A stretch of DNA of 64,000 nt from Thetidibacter halocola (GTDB lineage: Bacteria; Pseudomonadota; Alphaproteobacteria; Rhodobacterales; Rhodobacteraceae), in NCBI RefSeq assembly GCF_018224955.1, contig NZ_JAGTUU010000001.1, forward strand, positions 806,001-870,000, read 5' to 3'. Position numbers and translations under genes: made by a program. Of this stretch, positions 26,210 through 35,281 are shown piece after piece. Each line of letters starts with the position of its first letter. Position 1 is the first letter of the stretch. The notes beneath the pieces are model-generated. The model saw nothing but the letters and a program-made list of their open reading frames with translations. It was not told the DNA's origin and did no database searches.

Positions 26210-26893
26210 ATGAAAATCGGTATTCTCCAGGCAGGCCATCTGCCGGATGCCATGATCGAAAGGACCGGCGACTATGACACGCTGTTCTCCAACCTGCTGG
26301 GACGGCATGGCTTCGAGCTGCAGTTCTGGCCGGTGGTCGACGGCGTCTTTCCCGACAGCGCGGAAGAGGCGGACGGCTGGCTGATCACCGGATCGCGGCA
26401 CGGCGCCTATGACGACCTGCCCTGGATCCCCCGGCTCGAGGACTTCATCCGCGCCATCGTCGCGGCGGACAAGCCGCTGGTCGGCGTCTGCTTTGGCCAC
26501 CAGGTCATCGCGCAGGCGCTGGGTGGCAAGGTCGAAAAGTTCGGCGGCGGCTGGTCGGTTGGCCCGACGGAATACGACTTCAACGGCGCACCGCTGCGGA
26601 TGAACGCCTGGCACCAGGACCAGGTGGTGGAAAAGCCCGAGGGCGCCGAGGTGGTGGGCGAAAGCGATTTCTGCCGCTATGCAGCGCTGCTCTATCCGGG
26701 CAAGATCTATACCGTGCAGGCTCATCCCGAGTTCACCGACGAGGTGGCGGGCCTGCTGATCGAGACCCGCGGTCGCGGCGTCGTGCCCGACGACCGCCTG
26801 ACCAACGCGCTTGCGGCGCTGGGCACGCCGCTGGACAGCGCCGGGATCAGCGATCAGTTCGCCCGTTTCTTCCGTGAAAGGCGGATCGCATGA
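26210..26893 (+). CDS. Class I glutamine amidotransferase-like protein
   Basis: A 227-aa single-domain GATase with VGVCFGHQVIAQALGG (nucleophile Cys in CFGHQ) and VQAHPEFTDE (His-x-Glu). The fold is that of the GMP-synthase-type GATase family rather than the C26 PuuD hydrolase family (no CRGxQ). In this operon it may hydrolyse a gamma-glutamyl product, replacing PuuD, or supply ammonia; this is inferred from context. The stop overlaps the next start (ATGA). Confidence 0.85.
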   Translation: MKIGILQAGHLPDAMIERTGDYDTLFSNLLGRHGFELQFWPVVDGVFPDSAEEADGWLITGSRHGAYDDLPWIPRLEDFIRAIVAADKPLVGVCFGHQVIAQALGGKVEKFGGGWSVGPTEYDFNGAPLRMNAWHQDQVVEKPEGAEVVGESDFCRYAALLYPGKIYTVQAHPEFTDEVAGLLIETRGRGVVPDDRLTNALAALGTPLDSAGISDQFARFFRERRIA

Positions 26894-28251
26894 GTGAGTG
26901 GATACAGAACCTGCCGCAACCGGCTCAGGACTATCTCGAGGGGCGGCGGCTCGACGAGGTGGAATGCATCATTTCGGACCTGCCCGGCATCGCCCGGGGC
27001 AAGGCCGTGCCCGCGTCGAAATTCCAGCGCCAGGCCTATTTTCACCTGCCCGACTCGATCTTCTTCCAGACGATCACCGGCGACTGGGGCGAGGCGGCCG
27101 ACGAGGACGAGGGCTTCATCGAGCGGGACATGATCCTGCGGCCCGACTACACGACCGCGACGGCGGCGCCCTGGACCGCGGACTGGACGCTGCAGATCAT
27201 CCATGATGCCGAGGACCGCCACGGCAACCTGATCCCCTACAGCCCGCGCAACGTGCTGAAGCGCGTCGTGGCGCTGTATGAGGCGCAGGGCTGGAAGCCG
27301 GTCGTGGCGCCCGAGATGGAATTCTACCTGATCGCGCGCAACCTCGACCCGGCCAAGAAGATCGAGCCGATGGTAGGCCGTTCGGGCCGCCCGGCGGCAG
27401 CGCGGCAGGCCTATTCGATGACGGCGGTCGACGAGTTCGGCCCGGTGATCGACGACATCTACGATTTCGCCGAGGCGCAGGGCTTCGAGATCGACGGGAT
27501 CACGCAGGAAGGCGGCGCGGGCCAACTGGAGATTAACCTGCGGCACGGCAACCCGGTCAAGCTCGCCGACGAGGTGTTCTACTTCAAGCGGCTGATCCGC
27601 GAGGCGGCGTTGCGGCACGACTGTTTCGCCACCTTCATGGCAAAACCGATCGAGGACGAGCCTGGCAGCGCCATGCACATCCACCATTCGGTGATCGACA
27701 AGGAGACGGGGCGGAACCTGTTCGTCGGCCCGCAGGGCGGCGAGACCGATGCGTTCTTCAACTTCATCGGCGGGCTGCAGACGCACCTGCCCTCGGCCAT
27801 CGCGGTGCTGGCGCCCTATGTGAATTCCTATCGCCGCTACGTCCGGGACCACGCCGCGCCAATCAACCTCGAATGGGGCCGCGACAACCGCACCACGGGC
27901 ATCCGGATCCCGATTTCTGGCCCGGACAGCCGGCGCGTGGAAAACCGGCTGGCGGGGATGGATTGCAACCCCTATCTCGGCATCGCCGCCTCGCTGGCCT
28001 GCGGCTATCTCGGCCTGATGGAGGAACGCCGCCCGTCCAAGCAGTTCCGCGGCGACGCCTATGAAGGTGAGGGAGACATTCCCCAGGTCCTTGGCCAGGC
28101 GCTGGAGTTGTTCGAGGGCGCCAAGGCGCTGCACGAGGTGCTGGGGCCGGAGTTCGCCCGCGTCTACTCCATCGTGAAGCGCACGGAGTACGAGGAATTC
28201 CTCCAGGTCATCAGCCCGTGGGAGCGTGAGCACCTGCTGCTGAACGTCTGA
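26890..28251 (+). CDS. Glutamine-synthetase-like ligase (gamma-glutamylamine synthetase type), copy 2
   Basis: A 453-aa second ligase, clearly related to but divergent from copy 1. CIISDLPGIARGKAVP, APEMEFYLIA, GGAGQLEINL, KPIEDEPGSAMHIHHSV and DNRTTGIRIP are visible. Two copies in one operon suggest different amine substrates or a hetero-oligomer. Closest recognisable role is PuuA-like gamma-glutamylputrescine synthesis. Confidence 0.88.
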   Translation: MSEWIQNLPQPAQDYLEGRRLDEVECIISDLPGIARGKAVPASKFQRQAYFHLPDSIFFQTITGDWGEAADEDEGFIERDMILRPDYTTATAAPWTADWTLQIIHDAEDRHGNLIPYSPRNVLKRVVALYEAQGWKPVVAPEMEFYLIARNLDPAKKIEPMVGRSGRPAAARQAYSMTAVDEFGPVIDDIYDFAEAQGFEIDGITQEGGAGQLEINLRHGNPVKLADEVFYFKRLIREAALRHDCFATFMAKPIEDEPGSAMHIHHSVIDKETGRNLFVGPQGGETDAFFNFIGGLQTHLPSAIAVLAPYVNSYRRYVRDHAAPINLEWGRDNRTTGIRIPISGPDSRRVENRLAGMDCNPYLGIAASLACGYLGLMEERRPSKQFRGDAYEGEGDIPQVLGQALELFEGAKALHEVLGPEFARVYSIVKRTEYEEFLQVISPWEREHLLLNV

Positions 28252-28334
28252 TCGCCTTTGCGAGGTGGTGACGAGGGGCTCTGTCCCGCGCGCTTTCCGG
28301 GATACTTTTGGCCAGAAGCAACGAGGACGCGGTC

Positions 28335-29636
28335 TTGAATCTGCTGTTTTCCAACGACCGGCGCGGGCACTATCCAGACAGCTGGTATGCGGCGACGGCC
28401 GATGACCTGTCGCCTTTCCCGCCCCTGAAGGGGGCGCAGCGGGCCGATGTCTGCATCGTGGGCGGCGGCTATACCGGGCTGTCGGCGGCGCTGCACCTGG
28501 CCGAGGCTGGGCTGGACGTTGTGCTGCTGGAGGCGCATCGCGTCGGTTTTGGCGCCTCGGGACGCAATGGCGGGCAACTGGGGTCGGGCCAACGGCAGGA
28601 TCAGGTGACGCTGGAGAAGATGGTCGGGCGCGATGCCGCGCAGACCATGTGGCGGTTGGGCGAAGAGGCCAAGGCGCTGGTGCGCGATCTTGCGAACCGG
28701 CACGGCATCGACTGCGCGCTGCGGCCGGGGATCGCCTGGGCGGGGACATCGGAGGCCTCGGTGCGCGAGTTGCATGACTATGCCGGGCACATGGCGACGC
28801 ACTACGACTACCCGATGGAGGTGCTGGGGCGCGAGGCGTTCCACGCTCTGTGCCCGTCGCCCGCCTATCGCGGCGGCATCCTCGACATGGGGGCGGGGCA
28901 TCTGCATCCGCTGCGGCTGGCGCAGGGGCTTGCGCGGGCCGCGGCGGGGGCCGGGGCGCGGATTTTCGAACAGGCCTGGGTGCATGACATCCGGCACGGG
29001 GCCAAGGTGCGGGTGGCCACCGAAAGCGGCCATGTCGAGGCCGATCACCTGATCCTGGCCTGCAACGGATATCTCGGCGGGCTGGAGCCGCGCGTGGCCT
29101 CGCGCGTCATGCCGATCAACAATTTCGTCGTCGCGACAGAGCCTCTGGGCGCGCGCACGGCCGAGGTGCTGACTCGCGACGTGGCAGTGGCCGACGACAA
29201 GTTCGTCGTAAACTATTTCCGCCTGTCCGAAGACGGGCGTCTGTTGTTCGGTGGTGGCGAGAGCTATGGCTACCGGTTCCCGCGCGACATCCGTGCGGTG
29301 GTCTCGAAGCCGATGCTGGAGGTCTATCCGCATCTGAAGGACGTGAAGCTGGACTACGCCTGGGGCGGGACGCTGGCCATCACCATGAAACGGCTGCCGC
29401 ATCTGGAACGGGTCGCGGCCAACGTGCTGTCGGCCTCGGGCTATTCCGGGCACGGCGTGGGCAATGCCGTGCAGGCGGGCAAGCTGCTGGCCGAGGCGGT
29501 GCGCGGCCAGTCGGCGGGCTTTGATGCCTTTACCGCGTTGCCGACGCCGCGTTTTCCGGGCGGGGTCGCGTTGCGCAATCCACTCCTGGTGCTGGCCATG
29601 ACCTGGTTCGCGTTGCGCGACCGGCTGGGGATCTGA
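28335..29636 (+). CDS. FAD-dependent oxidoreductase, PuuB-like
   Basis: A 433-aa DAO-family flavoprotein. The dinucleotide fold reads DVCIVGGGYTGLSAALHLAEAG, followed by the characteristic GFGASGRNGGQLGSGQR. The C-terminal FAD block ASGYSGHGVGNA is intact. PuuB oxidises gamma-glutamylputrescine to the aldehyde. The start is a TTG at 28335 giving MNLLFSNDRRGHYPDSWY, the usual N-terminus, with GAGG upstream; the open frame extends to a TTG at 28308. The aldehyde dehydrogenase (PuuC) expected next is absent. Confidence 0.9.
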   Translation: MNLLFSNDRRGHYPDSWYAATADDLSPFPPLKGAQRADVCIVGGGYTGLSAALHLAEAGLDVVLLEAHRVGFGASGRNGGQLGSGQRQDQVTLEKMVGRDAAQTMWRLGEEAKALVRDLANRHGIDCALRPGIAWAGTSEASVRELHDYAGHMATHYDYPMEVLGREAFHALCPSPAYRGGILDMGAGHLHPLRLAQGLARAAAGAGARIFEQAWVHDIRHGAKVRVATESGHVEADHLILACNGYLGGLEPRVASRVMPINNFVVATEPLGARTAEVLTRDVAVADDKFVVNYFRLSEDGRLLFGGGESYGYRFPRDIRAVVSKPMLEVYPHLKDVKLDYAWGGTLAITMKRLPHLERVAANVLSASGYSGHGVGNAVQAGKLLAEAVRGQSAGFDAFTALPTPRFPGGVALRNPLLVLAMTWFALRDRLGI

Positions 29637-29702
29637 CGCGCCCGCTGCGACGCATCGTCAAAGGCACTGGAAGGCCGCACGGTCCCGACTAGGTCCGGGG
29701 TC

Positions 29703-30542
29703 ATGACGCAACCCGAGACCCCCATGACCCGCCTTCTAACACTGGTGCGCGGCGCTTTGACGCCGCCGCCGGGGCGAAGGCGTATTCTGCTGGCCCTGGC
29801 CTATGGCGCGGTCTGCCACGCGGTCTTTGCCGCCGCCGTGCTGGCGATGATGGTCGCGCTGTTCTTCGGCATGAGCGAGAGCCTCGGTCGCGTGCCGGCA
29901 CCCTGGTATCCGCTGGTCAACGCGTTGTTGCTGCTGCAATTCCCGCTGACCCATTCCCTTCTGCTGACGCGCCGCGGCGGGCGGTTGCTGGGCCGGCTGG
30001 CGCCGGGTGGCCACGGCGCCGTGCTGGGCACCACCACCTACGCAATCATCGCCTCTGTCCAGCTGCTGGCACTGTTCGCGCTCTGGACGCCCAGCGGCAT
30101 CGTCTGGTGGCGGGCCGAGGGCGCGGCCTTCGCCGTCATCTGCACCCTGAATGCCGCCGTCTGGCTGATGCTGGTCAAGGCCAGCTACGACGCCGGGGCC
30201 GAAGTGCAGTCAGGCGCGCTGGGCTGGATGTCGCTGATGGCCGGCCGGGCGCCAGTCTTTCCCGGCATGCCGGTGGACGGGCTGTTCCGCGTCATCCGCC
30301 AGCCGGTCTACGTGGCTTTTGCGCTGACGCTCTGGACCGTGCCGGTCTGGACGCCGGACCAGCTGGCGCTGGCCGTGGCGCTGACCACCTATTGCCTGCT
30401 GGCACCCCGCCTGAAGGAGCGCCGTTTCGCCGCCCGCCACGGCGCCCGGTTCGAAGCCTACCGGGCGCGCGTGCCCTATGCGCTGCCGCGCCCAATCCCC
30501 CGACGAACAGGAGACCTGCATGACGCAGACCGCGCGCAATGA
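29703..30542 (+). CDS. Membrane methyltransferase-like protein (ICMT/NnrU-type fold)
   Basis: A 279-aa protein with about six membrane segments. The end, FRVIRQPVYVAFALTLW ... ERRFAARHGARFEAYRARV, is the phospholipid/isoprenylcysteine methyltransferase-type C-terminal signature (R-x-P-x-Y ... RF-x-Y). Substrate unknown. The C-terminal 23 bases overlap the start of the ubiG-like gene, indicating coupling. Confidence 0.75.
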   Translation: MTQPETPMTRLLTLVRGALTPPPGRRRILLALAYGAVCHAVFAAAVLAMMVALFFGMSESLGRVPAPWYPLVNALLLLQFPLTHSLLLTRRGGRLLGRLAPGGHGAVLGTTTYAIIASVQLLALFALWTPSGIVWWRAEGAAFAVICTLNAAVWLMLVKASYDAGAEVQSGALGWMSLMAGRAPVFPGMPVDGLFRVIRQPVYVAFALTLWTVPVWTPDQLALAVALTTYCLLAPRLKERRFAARHGARFEAYRARVPYALPRPIPRRTGDLHDADRAQ

Positions 30543-31236
30543 CCTGACGATCTACGACGCCGTCGCGGATGACTGGTGGTCGGACGAGTTGCGCTGGGTG
30601 CGCACGCTGAAGAACATGGTGCCGGGGCGGCTGGCCTGGTTCGACCGCCAGATCGACTGGCAGGGCAAGGCGGTGCTGGACCTTGGCTGCGCCGGCGGCT
30701 TCATGGCCGAGGCGATCCATGACCGGGGGGCGACCGTGACCGGCATCGACCCGGCCCGGCGCGCCATCGCCGCCGCACGCACCCATGCCGAGGCGACGCT
30801 CCGCGCCATCCGCTACGACACCGGCGTCGGCGAACGCCTGCCCTATCGCGACGCCAGTTTCGACGCGGTGGTCTGCGTCGATGTTCTGGAACACGTGCGC
30901 GATCTCGACCGCGTGCTGGCTGAGGTGGCGCGCGTGCTGAAACCCGGCGGGCTGTTCCTGTTCGACACGATCAACCGAACGCTGCTGGCACGGCTGGCCG
31001 TCGTGACGATGGCCGAGGACGTGCTGCGCCTGTTGCCGCGCGGCACGCATGATCCGCGCCTGTTCATCAAGCCGGCCGAACTGCGCGAAGGGCTTGCGGC
31101 CGCTGGGTTGCAACCGGGGCGGATGACGGGGCTTGGGCCGCGCGGGTTGACGCGTCGGGGCGATTTCACCTTTGGCCCCCTGCCCCTGCGCAGCATCATC
31201 TACATGGGGCTTGCGCACAAGCCAGACCGGGCATGA
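30520..31236 (+). CDS. UbiG-like SAM methyltransferase
   Basis: A 238-aa class I methyltransferase: VLDLGCAGGFMAEAI (SAM loop), VTGIDPARRAI, FDAVVCVDVLEHVRD, and the UbiG-type stretch FDTINRTLLARL ... LLPRGTHDPRLFIKP. UbiG carries out both O-methylations of ubiquinone synthesis. CAGG replaces the more usual CGGG in the SAM loop, and sequence differences leave room for a paralogue with another role. ATG at 30520 has CAGGAGA upstream and lies inside the preceding gene. Confidence 0.8.
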   Translation: MTQTARNDLTIYDAVADDWWSDELRWVRTLKNMVPGRLAWFDRQIDWQGKAVLDLGCAGGFMAEAIHDRGATVTGIDPARRAIAAARTHAEATLRAIRYDTGVGERLPYRDASFDAVVCVDVLEHVRDLDRVLAEVARVLKPGGLFLFDTINRTLLARLAVVTMAEDVLRLLPRGTHDPRLFIKPAELREGLAAAGLQPGRMTGLGPRGLTRRGDFTFGPLPLRSIIYMGLAHKPDRA

Positions 31237-31643
31237 TGACCGCGCTGGCCCTGCTGGCGACCGCGCTGCTGTTCGGCGGCATGATCCTGTATTCCTTCGG
31301 TTTCGCGGCCTTCGTGTTCAATGCGCTGCCGGCGCAGACCGCCGGGCCGCTGATCCGCCGCGCCTTTCCGTGGTTCTACCTTTTCGTCATCGCGGTCTCC
31401 GCGCTGGCGGGGTTGCTTGCGCTGGAAAATGACCGTCTGTCGGCGGGACTCCTCGCGGCGATCGCGGCCACGACGGTCTGGGCGCGGCAGGGGCTGATGC
31501 CGGCGATCAACCGGGCCACCGACGGTGGCGACCGGCGGCGGTTCAAGGCGCTGCACACCCTGTCGGTCCTGGTGACGCTGGCGCATATCGGGGGCACCGG
31601 TTTCGTGCTGCTGCGCCTTGCGGAACAAGCGGCAATCCGGTGA
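31233..31643 (+). CDS. DUF4149-type four-helix membrane protein
   Basis: A 136-aa integral membrane protein with four hydrophobic segments and the pattern FVFNALPAQTAGPLIRRAFPWFY and RFKALHTLSVLVTLAHIGG, resembling the DUF4149/TMEM205-like family. Function unknown. It overlaps the ubiG-like stop (ATGATG) and is the third of three coupled genes. Confidence 0.75.
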   Translation: MMTALALLATALLFGGMILYSFGFAAFVFNALPAQTAGPLIRRAFPWFYLFVIAVSALAGLLALENDRLSAGLLAAIAATTVWARQGLMPAINRATDGGDRRRFKALHTLSVLVTLAHIGGTGFVLLRLAEQAAIR

Positions 31644-31744
31644 CAGGCGGGTGGCGAATTCGCGCGCGTCGCGCACTTGTCACTTGGCTGTTACAGGCAA
31701 GATAGATTAAGCATTCTGAAAGCACCAATTCAGGATTGCGAAAT

Positions 31745-32944
31745 ATGCTGCCCAACATGCACGACGCCGAGCCCATCCCCGAAGCCGCCCGCGCCGAGAT
31801 CGACAGGCTGCTGCAATCGGGCGACCTGTTCCGCTACACCGCGCCGCAGGACGCGCCCGTGGCGTTGCTGGAACGCGAGTTCGCGGCGCTGATGGGTACG
31901 CGCTATGCGCTGGCGGTGTCGTCCTGCTCGGCCGCGCTGTTCCTGTCGCTCAAGGCGCTGGACCTGCCAAAGGGTGCCCGGGTGCTGATGCCCGGCTTTA
32001 CCTTTGCCGCCGTTCCGTCCTCGGTGGTGCATGCCGATTGCGTGCCCGTCCTGTGCGAAGTCGGCGAGGATTACCGTATCGACATCGCCGATCTCAAGGC
32101 GCGGCTCGACGGCGTGGACGCGGTGATCGTCAGCCACATGCGTGGGCACACGTCCGACATGGACGCGATCCTGGCCCTGTGCGACGCACGCGGCATCCCT
32201 GTCATCGAGGACGCGGCGCACAGCCTGGGCACCACCTGGCACGGCCGCAAGATCGGCACGCTGGGCCGCGTGGGCTGTTTCAGCTTTCAGTCCTACAAGC
32301 TGGTGAACGCAGGCGAAGGCGGCATCCTGGTCACCGACGATGCCGACCTGGTGGCGCGGGCTGTGATCCTGTCGGGCGCCTATGAGCACAACTGGCGCAA
32401 GCACATGGATCATGGCGACAACGCCCTGGCCGAGGCCTTTGCCCGCTGGCAGAACCGCCTGCCGCTCTACAACCTGCGCTTGTCGAATCTGTCTGCGGCG
32501 GTGATCCGCCCGCAACTGGCCGAGATTGCGCGCCGTGTGCGCGACGGGCGGCGCAACCACGACCGCGTGGCGGCAGCGCTGAACCGAAGCCCCTGGATGG
32601 TCGTGCCGGACAAGCTGCCGCCAGAGGAACGAGCGCCGGATTCGCTGCAGTTCAACCTCTGCGGCATGAGCGACGAGGACGTGCGCGCCTTTGTCGACGC
32701 GGCCGGGGCCGAGGGCGTCAAGGTTCAGGTCTTCGGCCTGACGACGGACAATGCGCGGGCCTACTGGAACTGGGGTTTCCTGCCAGAGATGCCGGAGCTG
32801 CCGCGCACCCGTGCGATGCTGATGCGCGCCTGCGACACGCGCTTGCCGGCCCGGCTGACGCCAACCGAATGCGACGCGGTGGCGGATGTTCTGCTGCGCG
32901 CGGCGCACAGCGTCATGGGGACGGACCGGGCCTACGGCACCTGA
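31745..32944 (+). CDS. DegT/DnrJ/EryC1/StrS aminotransferase family protein
   Basis: A 399-aa PLP enzyme. N-terminal ALAVSSCSAALFLSLKAL, MPGFTFAAVPSSV, the Asp motif VIEDAAHSLG, and the PLP lysine in SFQSYKLVNAGEGG are present. These enzymes make amino sugars from keto-sugars or related products. No other sugar-nucleotide genes are nearby, so the substrate is open. ATG at 31745 is chosen over an upstream TTG at 31736 because CAGGA is placed for it. The 100-bp upstream gap is AT-rich and may hold its promoter. Confidence 0.88.
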   Translation: MLPNMHDAEPIPEAARAEIDRLLQSGDLFRYTAPQDAPVALLEREFAALMGTRYALAVSSCSAALFLSLKALDLPKGARVLMPGFTFAAVPSSVVHADCVPVLCEVGEDYRIDIADLKARLDGVDAVIVSHMRGHTSDMDAILALCDARGIPVIEDAAHSLGTTWHGRKIGTLGRVGCFSFQSYKLVNAGEGGILVTDDADLVARAVILSGAYEHNWRKHMDHGDNALAEAFARWQNRLPLYNLRLSNLSAAVIRPQLAEIARRVRDGRRNHDRVAAALNRSPWMVVPDKLPPEERAPDSLQFNLCGMSDEDVRAFVDAAGAEGVKVQVFGLTTDNARAYWNWGFLPEMPELPRTRAMLMRACDTRLPARLTPTECDAVADVLLRAAHSVMGTDRAYGT

Positions 32945-32956
32945 TGACATGACAAC

Positions 32957-32977
32957 GCCCCGGGTCTGACCCGGGGC
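32957..32977. terminator. Bidirectional hairpin between the aminotransferase gene and phaR
   Basis: GCCCCGGGT (32957-32965) and ACCCGGGGC (32969-32977) form a perfect 9-bp stem with a 3-base loop between two convergent genes. It lacks a clear T-run on either strand, so termination may be partial. Confidence 0.6.
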
Positions 32978-33005
32978 GGCCTTCGGGCTCAATGGCCGGT
33001 GCGGC

Positions 33006-33566
33006 CTACTTGTCGAACTTGTTCAGCTTGGCCTGAAGATCGGACAGCTGTTTCTTTATGGCATCGAGGTCTTCGCCTTCCTTGGGCGCCTCGTCGCGGC
33101 GCGGGCCGGTGCCGAAGCTGCCCATGCCGCCGGTCATGGCCTTGAGGAACGCCTCCTGCTGCGCCTGCATCGCCTCGAAACCCGGCATCTTGGCGATCGG
33201 GTTGATGGCGTTCATGTTCTCCATCCACTTGGACTGGCTTTCGCGGAACGCCTCGAAACTGGCCGCCAGGAACTGCGGCACCATCGTGCCGGCCTGCGTG
33301 GTGTAACTACGCACGAGATCGGTCAGCACGTTCACCGGCAAGACGCTTTCGCCCTTGCTTTCATGCTCGGCCACGATCTGCAACAGATATTGGCGCGTCA
33401 GGTCGTCGCCGGATTTCAGATCGACGATCTGGACCTCGCGCCCGTCACGGATGAAGCCGGCGATATCCTCGAGCGTGACGTAGTCGGACGTCTCGGTATT
33501 GTAGAGCCGGCGGCTGGCATAGCGCTTTATCAGCAAGGGCTTGTCGGTCTTGTCCTTATCGGCCAT
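33006..33566 (-). CDS. phaR: Polyhydroxyalkanoate synthesis repressor PhaR
   Basis: A 186-aa protein with the PHB/PHA accumulation regulator DNA-binding domain, LIKRYASRRLYNTETSDYVTLEDIAGFIRDG interrupted by length here (about 12-42), followed by the second PHB_acc block (VLTDLVRSYTTQAGTMVPQFL) and an amphipathic tail. PhaR represses phasin genes and its own gene and leaves DNA when polymer accumulates. Other pha genes are not in the window. A GAGAGGA site precedes the ATG. Confidence 0.94.
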   Translation of the reverse strand: MADKDKTDKPLLIKRYASRRLYNTETSDYVTLEDIAGFIRDGREVQIVDLKSGDDLTRQYLLQIVAEHESKGESVLPVNVLTDLVRSYTTQAGTMVPQFLAASFEAFRESQSKWMENMNAINPIAKMPGFEAMQAQQEAFLKAMTGGMGSFGTGPRRDEAPKEGEDLDAIKKQLSDLQAKLNKFDK

Positions 33567-33586
33567 GCGCGGTCCTCTCCCCGTGG

Positions 33587-33623
33587 ATGCAGCAGTGCAG
33601 CAAAGCCTATGCGAGCGCAGCAG
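33587..33623 (-). promoter_or_regulatory. TGC/GCA-rich stretch upstream of phaR, possible autoregulatory site
   Basis: The DNA just upstream of phaR is dense in GCAG/CTGC triplets (ATGCAGCAGTGCAGC ... GCGCAGCAG). PhaR of Paracoccus is known to bind TGC-rich DNA and to repress itself. Match by character only. Confidence 0.35.
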
Positions 33624-33660
33624 AAAAGGAAAGCCTCGTGAACTGCCGGGGCCGCGTGCC

Positions 33661-35202
33661 TCAGAACAGGCTGCCCTGTTCGGGCGGTTTCGGTTTTTCG
33701 CTGCGTTTCGGCGCCGTGCCGCCCAGCTTCAGCGTGCCATCGGCGAACTCGATTTCCAGCCCCGAGGCAGCCTCGGCCGCGGCGCGGGTCGTGACCACCT
33801 GCCCGTCGCCGCGCACCACCGCGTAGCCGCGGCGCAGCGTCTCGCGATAGCCCAGCGTCTCGCGAAGGCGGTCAAGGGAGTCGAGCCGTTTCGACAGCGC
33901 GTCGAGCCGCGCGCGCTGCGCCTCGTCGAGGCGGCGCGACAGGGTGGCCAACCGGTCGGTCCCGGCGCGGATCTCGCGCAGGATGGGGCGCGGCGTCAGG
34001 CGGTCGCCGCGGCGGGCCAGCGCCTCGCGCCGGGTTTGCAGCAGCCGCTCGAGCGCGGGGGCAAGCCGCGCGGCGCGGTCGTCGAGCCGCGTGCGTTCAT
34101 GGGTCAGGGCCCGCGCCAGCGTGGCGGGACGCAGACTGCCTGCCTGTTTCGCCAGACACAGGCGCTGGCGGTCCACCAGACGGGTCAGCGCGCCGGGCAG
34201 CCGGTCACCCAGCACATCGAGCCGCTGGCGCGGGCCGTCGAGCAGGCTGTCCGGCCGCGGCAGGGCACGCGACAGGTCGCGCAGGCGCTGGCCGCGGGTC
34301 TGCAAGCGTTGCCCCATCGCATTGGTCATGCGGCTACCCTGCTGCGCGACCCAGGACAGCAGGTCCAGCCGCACCGGCACGGCGCGTTCGGCCGCCCCGG
34401 TAGGCGTCGGTGCGCGGTAATCCGAGACGAAGTCGATCAGGGTCGTGTCGGTCTCGTGCCCAACGGCCGAGATCAGCGGAATGGCACTCGCCGCCGCCGC
34501 ACGGGCGACGATTTCCTCGTTGAAGCCCCACAGGTCCTCGACCGAGCCGCCGCCGCGCGCCACGATGATCAGGTCGGGCCGCGGCAGCGCGCCGCCGGGC
34601 GTCATGCTGTTGAAGCCCTCGATCGCGCGGGCCACCTCGGGGGCGCAGGCCTGCCCCTGCACCGCGACGGGCCAGACCAGGACCTTGCGCGGAAAGCGAT
34701 CGCGCAGCCGGTGCAGGATGTCGCGGATCACCGCGCCCGAGGGCGAGGTCACGACGCCGATGATCTCGGGCAGGAAAGGCAGCGGTTTCTTCCGGGCCGG
34801 GTCGAAAAGCCCCTCGGCCTGCAACTGCGCCTTGCGCTTTTCCAGCATCGCCATCAACGCGCCCATGCCAGCCGGGCGGATGTCGTCAATGACGATCTGG
34901 TATTTCGACTGGCCGGGGAAGGTGGTGAGCTTGCCGGTGGCGATCACCTCCATGCCTTCCTCGGGCTGGGATTGCAGGCGCTGGCTGACGCCCTTCCAGA
35001 TCACGCCGGAAATCACGGCGTTGTCGTCCTTGAGGTCGAGATAGATATGGCCCGAGCGCGGACGACTGACGCGCCCGACCTCGCCGCGCACGCGGACAAA
35101 GCCGAATTCGCCCTCGATGGTGCGTTTCACCGCGCCCGAGAGTTCCGAGACGGTGTATTCCGGCGTGTTGCCCGGGGCTGCGTCGTCGTCGAGGAGGTCC
35201 AT
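33661..35202 (-). CDS. xseA: Exodeoxyribonuclease VII large subunit
   Basis: A 513-aa subunit. N-terminal OB-fold: YTVSELSGAVKRTIEG and FVRVRGEVGRVSRPRSGH; catalytic region: ITSPSGAVIRDILHR-like stretch (VVTSPSGAVIRDIL), ARGGGSVEDLWGFNEE and SAVGHETDTTLIDFVSD; then a long Arg-rich coiled coil and a short beta tail. With XseB it degrades single-stranded DNA. ATG at 35202; the frame is open further upstream but conserved sequence starts here. Convergent spacing places it 94 bp upstream of phaR on the same strand. Confidence 0.96.
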   Translation of the reverse strand: MDLLDDDAAPGNTPEYTVSELSGAVKRTIEGEFGFVRVRGEVGRVSRPRSGHIYLDLKDDNAVISGVIWKGVSQRLQSQPEEGMEVIATGKLTTFPGQSKYQIVIDDIRPAGMGALMAMLEKRKAQLQAEGLFDPARKKPLPFLPEIIGVVTSPSGAVIRDILHRLRDRFPRKVLVWPVAVQGQACAPEVARAIEGFNSMTPGGALPRPDLIIVARGGGSVEDLWGFNEEIVARAAAASAIPLISAVGHETDTTLIDFVSDYRAPTPTGAAERAVPVRLDLLSWVAQQGSRMTNAMGQRLQTRGQRLRDLSRALPRPDSLLDGPRQRLDVLGDRLPGALTRLVDRQRLCLAKQAGSLRPATLARALTHERTRLDDRAARLAPALERLLQTRREALARRGDRLTPRPILREIRAGTDRLATLSRRLDEAQRARLDALSKRLDSLDRLRETLGYRETLRRGYAVVRGDGQVVTTRAAAEAASGLEIEFADGTLKLGGTAPKRSEKPKPPEQGSLF

Positions 35203-35281
35203 GTCTGCTCCGTTGTTCTTGCCCGCAGGATAGGGGATCGCGCCGGCGGTTGGAACCGGGGTTTCAGATCGCGCGACGCGA

